Notes: generated from the letters alone by a model not told the origin. DNA of 13,866 nucleotides from UBA1715 sp045600045 (GCA_045600045.1 JAZRXD010000055.1:1-13866), one strand, 5' to 3'. Positions 1 through 7,034 are shown, counted from the stretch's first letter. Numbers and translations: made by a program.

Positions 1-651
1 GATATGGCGACAAAGACATATACCGATGCGACATTTGTGAAACAAGCAGATTTTACAGCCGAAGAAAATGTACAATCCGATTGGGAAGAAACTGATGCGA
101 CAAAAGATTCGTACGTCAAGAATAAGCCAGATTTGAGCGTATATGCGGAAAAAGCAGAATTGGGAGATTATGCTAAAACGAGCGAAATTCCAATATCAGT
201 AGCCGAATTAACCGATGCCGCTGATTATGCAAAAACATCAGAAGTAAATTCAGCCATAGCAACAGCCACAACTGATATGGCGACAAAGACATATACCGAT
301 GCGACATTTGTGAAACAGGCAGATTTTACAGCCGAAGAAAATGTACAATCCGATTGGTCAGAAACTGATGCGACAAAAGATTCGTATATTCAGAATAAAC
401 CAGATTTGAGCGTATATGCGGAAAAAACAGAATTGGAAGATTATGCTAAAACGAGCGAAATTCCGACAACAGTTGCCGAATTAACTGATGCCGCTGATTA
501 TGCAAAAACCTCAGAAGTAAATTCAGCAATAGCAACAGCAACAACTGATATGGCGACAAAAACGTACGTTGATGCTAAAGTTGCTGCCGTAGAAGTTCCA
601 ACAACAGTTGCAGAATTAACTGATGCAGCCGATTATGCTAAAGTTTCTGAT
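1..651 (+). repeat. Tandem 273-bp in-frame repeats (2 full copies plus a degenerate third)
   Basis: The sequence gatatggcgacaaa recurs at 1, 274 and 547, an exact 273-base (91-codon) period. Copies 1 and 2 differ at only 7 of 91 residues (positions 28, 38, 39, 51, 54, 64 and 65 of the unit). Copy 3 keeps the first part (MATKTYVDA) and the AELTDAADYAK part but has lost the middle. More copies may precede base 1. The repeats probably form the elongated stalk of the protein; recent duplication or gene conversion would explain the near identity. Confidence 0.93.
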
Positions 652-1581
652 TTGCCAGATATGAGTGAATACACAAAAACCGCAGATTTACCAACAGTTG
701 ATTTAAGTGATTACTACAAAAAATCCGATGTTGATGCGTTGCTTGCCGAGTTGACTGCTAAAATTCAACAACTTGATGAGCAATTAAATCCACCAATGAT
801 TAAAGATGGTGCAATACAAGCAGCATTCTCTGTGTCTGCTACAGAAAAAGTGTATTTCTCGCAAGGAAACTTGCAGTATCAAGCAAGTACAAGTACATGG
901 CGTTTTGCCGAAAACCAATACGATATGATTGGTGCTGACAATGCAAATATTTCTGCCACATACACTGGTTGGATAGACTTGTTCGGTTGGGGGACGAGCG
1001 GTTGGAACAGCGGGGCAAACGCATACCAACCATATTCAACGAGTACTTCTTATAGAGATTACTGTCCTGGCGGATCGTACAGCAACAATCTAACTGGTAG
1101 TTACGCCAATGCAGATTGGGGCGTGTACAATGCAATACAAAATGGTGGAAACGCTGCAGGAACGTGGAGAACACTAACGAAAGACGAGTGGAATTATGTG
1201 CTATCACAAAGAACTGATGCAAGTGCGTTGAAGGGTTCAGCAACAGTGAACGGAGTTACGGGAATGATATTGTTGCCAGACAACTGGACAACGCCAGCAG
1301 GAATAACATTCACAAGCGGTATGGATGGCTTTGATAGCAATACATACACCACAAGCAAGTGGGCGAAGATGGAAGCAAGCGGTGCTGTTTTTCTTCCTGC
1401 TGCTGGCGACCGCAGCGGTTCGGGTGTTTACGACGTGGGTTCCTACGGTTACTACTGGTCTTCGTCTGCGGACTACGACCACTACGCTGGCTGCTTGTAC
1501 TTCTTCAGCTACGGTGCCAACACGGACTTCTACTTCCCCCGCAGCTACGGTCTATCTGTGCGCCTTGTGCGGGGTTTGTAG
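1..1581 (+). CDS. DGR-type variable protein: repetitive fibre-like shaft plus C-type-lectin-like domain (5' partial)
   Basis: The reading frame is open from base 1 (GAT) to TAG at 1579-1581, giving 526 residues, and the true start lies outside the window. Residues 1-182 are two 91-residue repeats that contain the phage-tail-fibre-like pattern SDWxETDxTKDSYxxNKP, followed by a shortened third repeat and a heptad-like stretch (about residues 225-262, DLSDYYKKSDVDALL and onward) that may trimerise. From about residue 275 there is a formylglycine-enzyme/C-type-lectin-like domain: VYFSQGNLQY, a W-rich centre, WRTLTKDEW, LLPDNW, then LPAAG, YYWSSS, LYF and a terminal SVRLVRGL. This order is typical of DGR target proteins in Bacteroidetes. 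I infer a surface or phage-like binding protein with a diversified ligand face. An alternative is a FISUMP-type paralogous surface protein with no active DGR. The gene family call is firm; active diversification is not shown here. Confidence 0.88.
   Translation, partial: DMATKTYTDATFVKQADFTAEENVQSDWEETDATKDSYVKNKPDLSVYAEKAELGDYAKTSEIPISVAELTDAADYAKTSEVNSAIATATTDMATKTYTDATFVKQADFTAEENVQSDWSETDATKDSYIQNKPDLSVYAEKTELEDYAKTSEIPTTVAELTDAADYAKTSEVNSAIATATTDMATKTYVDAKVAAVEVPTTVAELTDAADYAKVSDLPDMSEYTKTADLPTVDLSDYYKKSDVDALLAELTAKIQQLDEQLNPPMIKDGAIQAAFSVSATEKVYFSQGNLQYQASTSTWRFAENQYDMIGADNANISATYTGWIDLFGWGTSGWNSGANAYQPYSTSTSYRDYCPGGSYSNNLTGSYANADWGVYNAIQNGGNAAGTWRTLTKDEWNYVLSQRTDASALKGSATVNGVTGMILLPDNWTTPAGITFTSGMDGFDSNTYTTSKWAKMEASGAVFLPAAGDRSGSGVYDVGSYGYYWSSSADYDHYAGCLYFFSYGANTDFYFPRSYGLSVRLVRGL
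1399..1578 (+). other. Putative DGR variable region (VR) at the 3' end of the lectin-like gene
   Basis: Between 1405 and 1548, 32 of 48 codons end in C, and many are TAC, GAC, AGC, TTC or CAC. This is what random substitution at adenines of AAC codons in a template repeat gives (NNC codons). The interspersed codons (GGT, TCG, TCT, GTG, TGG, GCT) are the conserved frame of the lectin fold. The stretch is visibly more GC-rich than the rest of the gene. The tail from 1549 (GGTCTATCTGTGCGCCTTGTG) lacks the variable codons and sits where the initiation-of-mutagenic-homology (IMH) sequence lies in known DGRs. Exact boundaries need the template repeat, which is not in this window. Confidence 0.8.
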
Positions 1582-1596
1582 AATAATGCACAAGGC
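1562..1596 (+). repeat. Perfect 9-bp inverted repeat spanning the end of the VR and the stop codon
   Basis: GCCTTGTGC at 1562-1570 is exactly complementary to GCACAAGGC at 1588-1596, with a 17-base spacer that includes the TAG stop. No T-run follows, so it does not look like a terminator. Known DGRs (Bordetella phage BPP-1) need a hairpin/cruciform just downstream of the IMH for target recognition. This repeat sits at the right place, although its spacer is longer than the 4-base loop described there. Confidence 0.6.
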
Positions 1597-1617
1597 ATAA
1601 TTCACAATGTACAATTA

Positions 1618-1649
1618 AACCTCTGGGGCGAGAGCTTCGGAGGTTTTTT
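1618..1649 (+). terminator. GAGA-loop hairpin with T-run: terminator of the lectin-like gene, or DGR hairpin
   Basis: Bases 1618-1629 pair with 1634-1645 over 12 positions (nine Watson-Crick and three G:T/U), closing a GAGA tetraloop (1630-1633), followed by T1644-T1649. As RNA this is a good intrinsic terminator 36 bases after the stop codon. The loop also fits the GRNA loop rule described for the BPP-1 DGR hairpin, but the G:T pairs would be mismatches in a DNA cruciform, so I favour the terminator reading. Confidence 0.75.
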
Positions 1650-1672
1650 ATTTAATCACCAATCATTTTTGC

Positions 1673-1680
1673 TATCTTTG
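1673..1680 (+). promoter_or_regulatory. Bacteroidetes -7 promoter box for the RhuM-type gene
   Basis: TATCTTTG is an exact match to the Bacteroidetes sigma-ABfr -7 consensus TAnnTTTG. It lies just after the upstream terminator and ends 34 bases before the ATG at 1715. I do not see a clear TTTG -33 box at the expected distance. Confidence 0.65.
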
Positions 1681-1714
1681 CCGTACCCAAATAACCAATC
1701 ACATAAATACTAAT

Positions 1715-2608
1715 ATGGAAAAGCAGTCGGCAAGTACAGGTGAGATAATTGTTTATCAGCCAAATGAACAGGTAAAATTAGATGTTCGTGTTGAAAAGGA
1801 AAGCGTGTGGCTGAGTTTATCCCAATTGTCAATGTTGTTTGGCAGAGACAAGTCGGTAATATCAAGACATATAACAAACATTTTTTCAGAAGGAGAACAG
1901 GAAAGACTTTCAACTGTTGCAAAAAATGCAACAGTTCAAATAGAAAACGGTCGTTCTATTATTCGTCAAATAGAATACTATAATCTGGATATTATTATCT
2001 CGGTTGGGTATCGTGTGAAATCATTGGCAGGTGTTCGTTTTAGGAAATGGGCGAATGAAATTCTAAAACAATATTTGTTATGTGGATGTTCTATTAACCA
2101 GCGTTTTATTCAATTAGAGTCGCAGGTAAAACAACATCAAGAAATATTGCAAAACCATTCTGAAAAAATTGATTTCTTTGTACAAACATCATTGCCACCA
2201 GTTCAAGGAATTTTTTACAACGGACAAATTTTCGATGCCTACAAATTTGCAAATGATTTAATTCGCTCGGCAAGCCAAAGAATCATATTGATAGATAATT
2301 ATATAGACGACACGGTTCTTACCATGTTTGACAAGCGGAAAGAACACGTCAATGCTACAATCTACACAGCTCAAATTTCCAAACAATTGCAGTTGGATAT
2401 TGCAAAACACAACGAGCAATATCGTCCCATAGATGTACAAATCTTTCGCCAATCGCACGACAGATTTCTTATAGTTGACGATGTAGTTTACTTAATTGGC
2501 GCAAGTTTGAAAGATTTAGGAAAGAAAATGTTTGCATTCAGCAAGTTGGAAATTTGTGCAGATGAATTTCTCAATCAATTGCAAATCTGTGGAAGAGTGA
2601 TGAATTAA
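1715..2608 (+). CDS. RhuM-family DNA-binding protein with C-terminal PLD-like domain
   Basis: The protein has 297 residues. The N-terminal part (about 25-125) matches the RhuM virulence-protein family, which has a helix-turn-helix-like core: VWLSLSQLSMLFGRDKSVIS, then IEYYNLDIIISVGYRVKS and RFRKWANEILKQYL. A probable linker helix (about 130-160) leads to a second domain (about 165-285) with LIDNYIDD, IYTAQISKQLQLD and H248-D-R250-FLIV-D255 followed by IGASLKDLG. The H-x-R-x4-D pattern resembles one half of the phospholipase D HxKx4D site with Arg for Lys, so a dimer would be needed for a full site. The same two-part layout is, as I recall it, widespread in Bacteroidetes genomes near mobile DNA. 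Its biochemical role is not established; a toxin-like or defence nuclease or a regulator are both possible. It has its own promoter and converges on the next gene with a 13-base gap. Confidence 0.88.
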   Translation: MEKQSASTGEIIVYQPNEQVKLDVRVEKESVWLSLSQLSMLFGRDKSVISRHITNIFSEGEQERLSTVAKNATVQIENGRSIIRQIEYYNLDIIISVGYRVKSLAGVRFRKWANEILKQYLLCGCSINQRFIQLESQVKQHQEILQNHSEKIDFFVQTSLPPVQGIFYNGQIFDAYKFANDLIRSASQRIILIDNYIDDTVLTMFDKRKEHVNATIYTAQISKQLQLDIAKHNEQYRPIDVQIFRQSHDRFLIVDDVVYLIGASLKDLGKKMFAFSKLEICADEFLNQLQICGRVMN

Positions 2609-2621
2609 GATTATAGTGGTA

Positions 2622-3488
2622 CTACAAACTGCTTTCTGGAATACCAAAGGTCGTTACGCTCATATCACCTGTTTGTAAACCAGCTTTAAGCCATTTTGAT
2701 CGTTGTTGCGAAGTGCCATGAGTGAAACTTTCTGGTTGACTATATCCACGGGCTTTTTCTTGTAAATAATTGTCTCCAATTTTGGCGGCACAATCAAGGG
2801 CTTCCTCAATGTCGCCTGCTTCAAGCGAATTGAATTTTTGGTTGTCGTAGTGAGCCCATACACCAGCATAATAGTCGGCTAATAATTCTAATCGTACGCT
2901 AATTTTGTTTGCTTCTTTTTGGCTTACTCTATTCATTTGAGAGTGAGCTTCATTTAAAGAGCCAAGCAAATTTTGCACGTGATGACCAACTTCGTGGGCT
3001 ATGACGTATGCGTATGCAAAATCACCATCTGCACCAAGTTGGCTTTTCATTTGTGTGAAAAAAGATAAGTCAATATATACTTTTTGGTCTCCGGAACAAT
3101 AGAATGGACCGACAGAAGAATTTGCAGAACCGCAGGCACTATTCACACTTCCTGAAAATAGAACAAGTGTTGGCGGTGTATATTTTTTCCCCATTTTTTT
3201 GAAAACTTCGGTCCAAACATCTTCGGTTCCAGCAAGTATTTGTCGAGAGAATTTTGCTAGTTCTTCCTCTTCGGCAGAGAATTGCGTATTGGTTTGCGTT
3301 GTTTGTTCCAAACTTAAACCTCCACTTTGTGCCACATTGGTAATTACGTCGCCTAAATCGCCTCCCGAAAGGAATGTTATTACTGCAACTAAAATTACGC
3401 CACCAATTCCTAATCCGGCTTTCGCACCACCCGAAACGCCTCGGCGGTCTTCTACATTAGAACTTTCTCTACGACCTGTTAATCTCAT
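2622..3488 (-). CDS. Neutral zinc metallopeptidase, YpfJ family
   Basis: The protein has 288 residues, close to the usual length of the family. It opens with the family signature MRLTGRRESSNVEDRRG, then a single membrane segment at about residues 24-42 (GLGIGGVILVAVITFL), and a catalytic domain with H165-E166-V-G-H169-H in AYVIAHEVGHHVQNLLG. A downstream glutamate in RLELLADYYAGVWAH (E201) is the probable third zinc ligand. The layout suggests a membrane-anchored protease whose domain faces the periplasm. Its substrate is unknown, and members are usually annotated only as putative neutral zinc metallopeptidases. It stands alone after a terminator. A weak -7-like box (TAAATTTA, complement of 3514-3521) lies 25 bases before the ATG. 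Confidence 0.92.
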   Translation of the reverse strand: MRLTGRRESSNVEDRRGVSGGAKAGLGIGGVILVAVITFLSGGDLGDVITNVAQSGGLSLEQTTQTNTQFSAEEEELAKFSRQILAGTEDVWTEVFKKMGKKYTPPTLVLFSGSVNSACGSANSSVGPFYCSGDQKVYIDLSFFTQMKSQLGADGDFAYAYVIAHEVGHHVQNLLGSLNEAHSQMNRVSQKEANKISVRLELLADYYAGVWAHYDNQKFNSLEAGDIEEALDCAAKIGDNYLQEKARGYSQPESFTHGTSQQRSKWLKAGLQTGDMSVTTFGIPESSL

Positions 3489-3539
3489 TTTCTAAAATTT
3501 TAGTGTTAGTTCGTAAATTTAGTAAACTTGTTTGTTGCT

Positions 3540-3565
3540 TTTACATTTTGTAAGTAAAATGTAAA
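3540..3565. repeat. Perfect 10-bp inverted repeat upstream of the metallopeptidase gene
   Basis: TTTACATTTT (3540-3549) and AAAATGTAAA (3556-3565) are exact complements with a 6-base spacer. The repeat lies about 50 bases upstream of the metallopeptidase ATG on the minus strand, where a regulator could bind. AT-rich chance occurrence is possible, and no regulator is recognised. Confidence 0.4.
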
Positions 3566-3581
3566 TTTGGATTTATGATAA

Positions 3582-3608
3582 AAAAGAGAATCAATTTGAT
3601 TCTCTTTT
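3582..3608 (-). terminator. Strong intrinsic terminator after the T9SS cargo gene
   Basis: AAAAGAGAATCAA (3582-3594) is an exact 13-bp complement of TTGATTCTCTTTT (3596-3608). Read on the minus strand it begins 8 bases after the TAA of the T9SS gene and ends in a T-run (CTCTTTTTTATC). A-runs and T-runs on both sides mean it could also work from the plus strand, but no plus-strand gene ends here. Confidence 0.85.
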
Positions 3609-3616
3609 CTATGTCG

Positions 3617-5959
3617 TTAGTGTTTTATGAATTGTTGCGATTCTGTTGTTCCGTCGTCAAATTGCAGCAAAATTGAGTAGATACCAGTTTGTATATTCGA
3701 AACATTTATTGCAGATTCGTTGCTTGTTATAACAAGTCGTCCGGAATTGTCGTAAATCTTGCACAATTGTAGATCCTCTCTATTGATGTAAAGTACATTC
3801 GTACAAGGATTTGGATAAATTGCAACAGTTTGTTTCATTGCAAATGGAATTGACAATGCCATTCTTTCTTGAATTTTCAGATTGTCGATTGTCCATCCCC
3901 AAGCGTAGTTAGTTGCGTCGGATTGCAAACGGAATCTCACAAAAATTGTATCGCCGGCACGGAAGTATTTGTTTTCCAGCAAATTGATTTTGTGATTTTT
4001 AAACAATGTTGAGTCACCAACAGCAAGGCTGTTTTCGTTGTCTCCGTCATTTTTAGTCGATGAATAATATCTATTTTTCCAAATTGTTTGTAGTTGCGAA
4101 TCCCAACCAATTTTACCAAGAGCGTACCATGTGTCGTTTTCAAGACTTTTTGAACCTTCCACAATTACATAATCCCAAAATCCGAATGTTCCGAATTCAA
4201 TTCCGGCTTTTCCTGGTTCAACCAAAACAACCTCGTCGAACGATATTGTTGCTGGATTCGAAGCAATTATAATCGGCGATTTCAACGTTGCTGTATATTG
4301 GTTGTATTTTCCGTCAACGCCTGTATAAGCGTATGGATGAGCTGTGTGTAAAGCTTTGTTTGAAAAACCATTTTCTTTGCTGATAGTACATTTGTCCAAA
4401 GTGAAGAAATCTTCGCTATTGTCGTCAAAATCTGTCACGAAAAAGTGGACAGGTTCCATTGCTTCTTCCAGCAAAATTGCGGTAAAATCAGTGCTTGCCG
4501 TATTTCCTGATTTGTCAACGGCAACAATGTTATAGTAAATTTTGTCGCCAGGCTTAAACAATTGATTTATAGCGCTTAATTGAATAGAAGCTACGGTTGA
4601 GAAAATTGAAAATTCAAAATTTGCAGTAAGTGTATCTTGAACTTGTTTATTTTCACGCATTACAAAATATTGGACATAAGCGGAATCAACATCAAAATTG
4701 TCGGTAATAGTTGCCGAAATGAGAATGTCGATATTCTGTGTCGTTGTAATTGGAGTGTGTTCGATTAATGGAGATTCCGTGTCGTCGCCAATAAATACCG
4801 AAAACCAATCATTTTCCGAAGGCAAATAAATTTTGTCGTTGTTACTTGTGATAGAACAGATTTTGTAGGAAATAGTATGGTCAAAGGCAAACGATGGAAT
4901 TTCTGCTTCGAAGCAATTCTTTTCTTCGTTGAATGGCGCTGCAATTTCTATTGTGTGATTGCCATTGTCGAACGAATATAAAATTGATTGAGTTTCTTTA
5001 TTCAAAAATTGTTCGTTCACGTTAAATGAAATTTTCGTTGCGTTTGCGAAATTTGAATTGTTTTGAGGAACAGAATGATTGATGAAATAATCTGTCCAAC
5101 CAAGATCAGCAAGCATTGAAATCGTTGCGATATCTGGTGTTCTAAAGATTTCAAGTTGATCCAAAATTGGCGTCATCAATTCCAAACCGCTATTGGTTTC
5201 GTATTTTGTTTCATCAAGGTGATAAACAGTTGAACCGCTGTTGAATTTTTCTGGAGCATATAATTTTAAAGGTTCGCCACAATATGCTTTTGCGAAATTT
5301 CCGTTCCAATAAAGATTGTTCGAAGTCAATAGGGTGTTGTTTAAAGAGAATGATGCCCCATTTTTTGTAACGATTGATTTTCCGTTTTCGTCGGCAACAA
5401 ACATATCAAAAATTGTAGGCATAGGAAATTCTGTTGTTTCCAAATTATCGGATGTAATGTTTCCGATGTAGCCCAAACCGTGTGCAAGTTCGTGAATCAA
5501 AGTGGTGGTCAGGTCATATTGGCCTTTTGCCAACGATTCGGGAATCTTGTTTGGATCCAAGAACCATTTTAATGATTTGTTGATGACAACTTCAATATCG
5601 GCGTCGTTGCCGTTTAGATTCTTTCCTTGAAGTTTTTCAGCCAATGCAACCGGGTAGTAAATTCCATTAACGGAATAATAATTCGTAGGTTTTGCGTAGG
5701 CATTAACATTTGATTTCAATTCTTGCCACGAAACACTGATTTGAATAGGAATTTCGGTGGAAATATATTCGTTCCAAACATTAGTGCAGAAATCCATGAC
5801 TTTCATCACGGAATCAGGAGTTTCTGCTCCTTTAATTGAAAAAACGTTTGGTTTTGGTTCTTCGGCTTGTGCAAATGAAAAAGAAAGTATGCAAAGCATG
5901 AACGCAATGCTGATTTTAAATGTACGAGTCACCTTTTTTGAATTTAATATCGTTAACAA
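3617..5959 (-). CDS. Secreted T9SS cargo protein with HExxH zinc-peptidase-like domain
   Basis: The protein has 780 residues with a Sec signal peptide (hydrophobic IAFMLCILSFSFA, likely cut after AQA at about residue 32). The N-terminal domain contains IH156-E-L-A-H160-GLG-Y-I-G, an HExxHxxGxxG motif as in zinc peptidases, with Gly where metzincins have the third ligand His or Asp. The middle (about 300-500) looks like Ig/fibronectin-type strands (TITDNFDVDSAYVQYFV, GDKIYYNIVAVDKSGN). Residues of about 505-695 resemble a beta-sandwich module (W-rich, ending in WGWTIDNLKIQ). The C-terminal ~75 residues are a type A T9SS sorting domain (IYPNPCTNVLYI ... GRLVITS ... GIYSILLQF). It is probably exported across the outer membrane and surface-attached or released. 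The start overlaps the upstream gene by 44 bases; a GTG at 5932 would also give a good signal peptide. Substrate is unknown. Confidence 0.88.
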   Translation of the reverse strand: MLTILNSKKVTRTFKISIAFMLCILSFSFAQAEEPKPNVFSIKGAETPDSVMKVMDFCTNVWNEYISTEIPIQISVSWQELKSNVNAYAKPTNYYSVNGIYYPVALAEKLQGKNLNGNDADIEVVINKSLKWFLDPNKIPESLAKGQYDLTTTLIHELAHGLGYIGNITSDNLETTEFPMPTIFDMFVADENGKSIVTKNGASFSLNNTLLTSNNLYWNGNFAKAYCGEPLKLYAPEKFNSGSTVYHLDETKYETNSGLELMTPILDQLEIFRTPDIATISMLADLGWTDYFINHSVPQNNSNFANATKISFNVNEQFLNKETQSILYSFDNGNHTIEIAAPFNEEKNCFEAEIPSFAFDHTISYKICSITSNNDKIYLPSENDWFSVFIGDDTESPLIEHTPITTTQNIDILISATITDNFDVDSAYVQYFVMRENKQVQDTLTANFEFSIFSTVASIQLSAINQLFKPGDKIYYNIVAVDKSGNTASTDFTAILLEEAMEPVHFFVTDFDDNSEDFFTLDKCTISKENGFSNKALHTAHPYAYTGVDGKYNQYTATLKSPIIIASNPATISFDEVVLVEPGKAGIEFGTFGFWDYVIVEGSKSLENDTWYALGKIGWDSQLQTIWKNRYYSSTKNDGDNENSLAVGDSTLFKNHKINLLENKYFRAGDTIFVRFRLQSDATNYAWGWTIDNLKIQERMALSIPFAMKQTVAIYPNPCTNVLYINREDLQLCKIYDNSGRLVITSNESAINVSNIQTGIYSILLQFDDGTTESQQFIKH

Positions 5960-6986
5960 ATTGACGGATTTTTTGTTCGTCTTCGCGTTTGCAAATCAAT
6001 AATCTGTCGGCAGAATCCACAACAATAAAATTGTCAAGTCCATCTATTACTGCAAGTTTTTTGTTCGGAATTGAAATAACGCAATTCTTTGCGTCATAAG
6101 TCATTACGTTTGCACCGATAACAGCATTTTGTTTGTCATCTTTTTCTGCATTTTCGTACAAAGCGCCCCATGTTCCAAGATCGCTCCATCCGAAATTCGA
6201 CTGAAGAACAAATACGTTTTCTGCTTTTTCCATAATTCCGTAGTCGATGGAAATGTTCGGACATTTAGAATAAATATCGTCCAAAACGAACACTTGCGAT
6301 TGTGATTCGAAAAGATCGTACACCTTTGGTAAATACGATTTAAATGCGTTGTCGATTGATTTAAGAGACCAAAGGAAAATGCCGGAATTCCAGAAGAAAT
6401 CGCCGCTTTTCAAGAAAACTTTTGCCATTTCCAATTCTGGTTTTTCGGTAAATGTTTTTACTTTATTTATTTTGTGAGAATTGATTTCTTCAACTTGTTC
6501 ACGCAATTGAATGTAGCCATAACCAGTATCAGGACGTGTAGGTTGAATTCCTAGTGTTAAAAGAGCGTCGTTCTTTTGTGTGAATTCCCAACCGGCTTGT
6601 ATTGTGGTTAAAAATTCTTCTTCGTTCAAAATCAAGTGGTCCGAAGGCGTTACAATAATGTTTGCGTCTTGTGAACGTTTTCTGATTTCGTGGTTTCCGT
6701 AAGCAATACAAGGAGCTGTATTTTTTCTAAGTGGCTCTTTTAAAATTTGATACGGATATAGAGCAGGTAGTTGTTGTAAAACAGTTTTTTCATATTGAGC
6801 GTTGGTAACCACGTAGAAATTTTCTGGTGGTACAATTTTTACCATACGTTCGTAGGTTAATTGTAAAAGAGTTTTTCCTACTCCTAAAATATCAAGAAAT
6901 TGCTTTGGTGTTGCAGAAGTACTAAGAGGCCAAAAACGGCTTCCTATACCACCAGCCATAATTACGCAAAAATTATTGTTATTCAT
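5916..6986 (-). CDS. manC: Mannose-1-phosphate guanylyltransferase
   Basis: The 356-residue protein makes GDP-mannose from mannose-1-phosphate and GTP, the cytoplasmic precursor for mannosyl and fucosyl surface glycans. Visible motifs are the nucleotidyltransferase signature G12-G-x-G-x-R17 with FWPLSTSATPKQF, then EPLRKNTAPCIAY (84-96), PSDH (114-117), TGYGYI (154-159), FTEKPE (179-184) and FFWNSGIFLW (197-206). It has the short form without the C-terminal phosphomannose isomerase domain that enterobacterial ManC carries. Its last 44 bases overlap the signal-peptide codons of the next gene, suggesting translational coupling. A promoter box lies just upstream. Confidence 0.93.
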   Translation of the reverse strand: MNNNNFCVIMAGGIGSRFWPLSTSATPKQFLDILGVGKTLLQLTYERMVKIVPPENFYVVTNAQYEKTVLQQLPALYPYQILKEPLRKNTAPCIAYGNHEIRKRSQDANIIVTPSDHLILNEEEFLTTIQAGWEFTQKNDALLTLGIQPTRPDTGYGYIQLREQVEEINSHKINKVKTFTEKPELEMAKVFLKSGDFFWNSGIFLWSLKSIDNAFKSYLPKVYDLFESQSQVFVLDDIYSKCPNISIDYGIMEKAENVFVLQSNFGWSDLGTWGALYENAEKDDKQNAVIGANVMTYDAKNCVISIPNKKLAVIDGLDNFIVVDSADRLLICKREDEQKIRQFVNDIKFKKGDSYI

Positions 6987-7011
6987 GTCTATTACTTATT
7001 AACACTAAAAA

Positions 7012-7019
7012 CAAAGATA
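7012..7019 (-). promoter_or_regulatory. Bacteroidetes -7 promoter box for the guanylyltransferase gene
   Basis: The complement of CAAAGATA reads TATCTTTG, an exact TAnnTTTG match 25 bases before the ATG at 6986, in the 48-base gap after the gldB stop. A matching -33 box would fall inside the end of gldB, and I do not see an obvious TTTG there. It suggests an internal promoter for the last two genes of the run. Confidence 0.6.
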
Positions 7020-7034
7020 GAGATTAAAGTTGAA

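Noticed and set aside
1..651. CRISPR-like array
   Set aside because: The repeats are 273 bases long, in frame and continuous with no spacers; they encode a protein stalk.
784..1482. Minus-strand open frames antisense to the lectin-like gene
   Set aside because: Cysteine- and histidine-rich compositions typical of antisense shadows; the plus-strand frame has clear domain signatures.
1325..1600. Alternative plus-strand open frames of 91 and 75 codons across the variable region
   Set aside because: They overlap the lectin-like gene in other frames, and their openness is a side effect of the NNC-rich codons in the VR. No start context or recognisable product.
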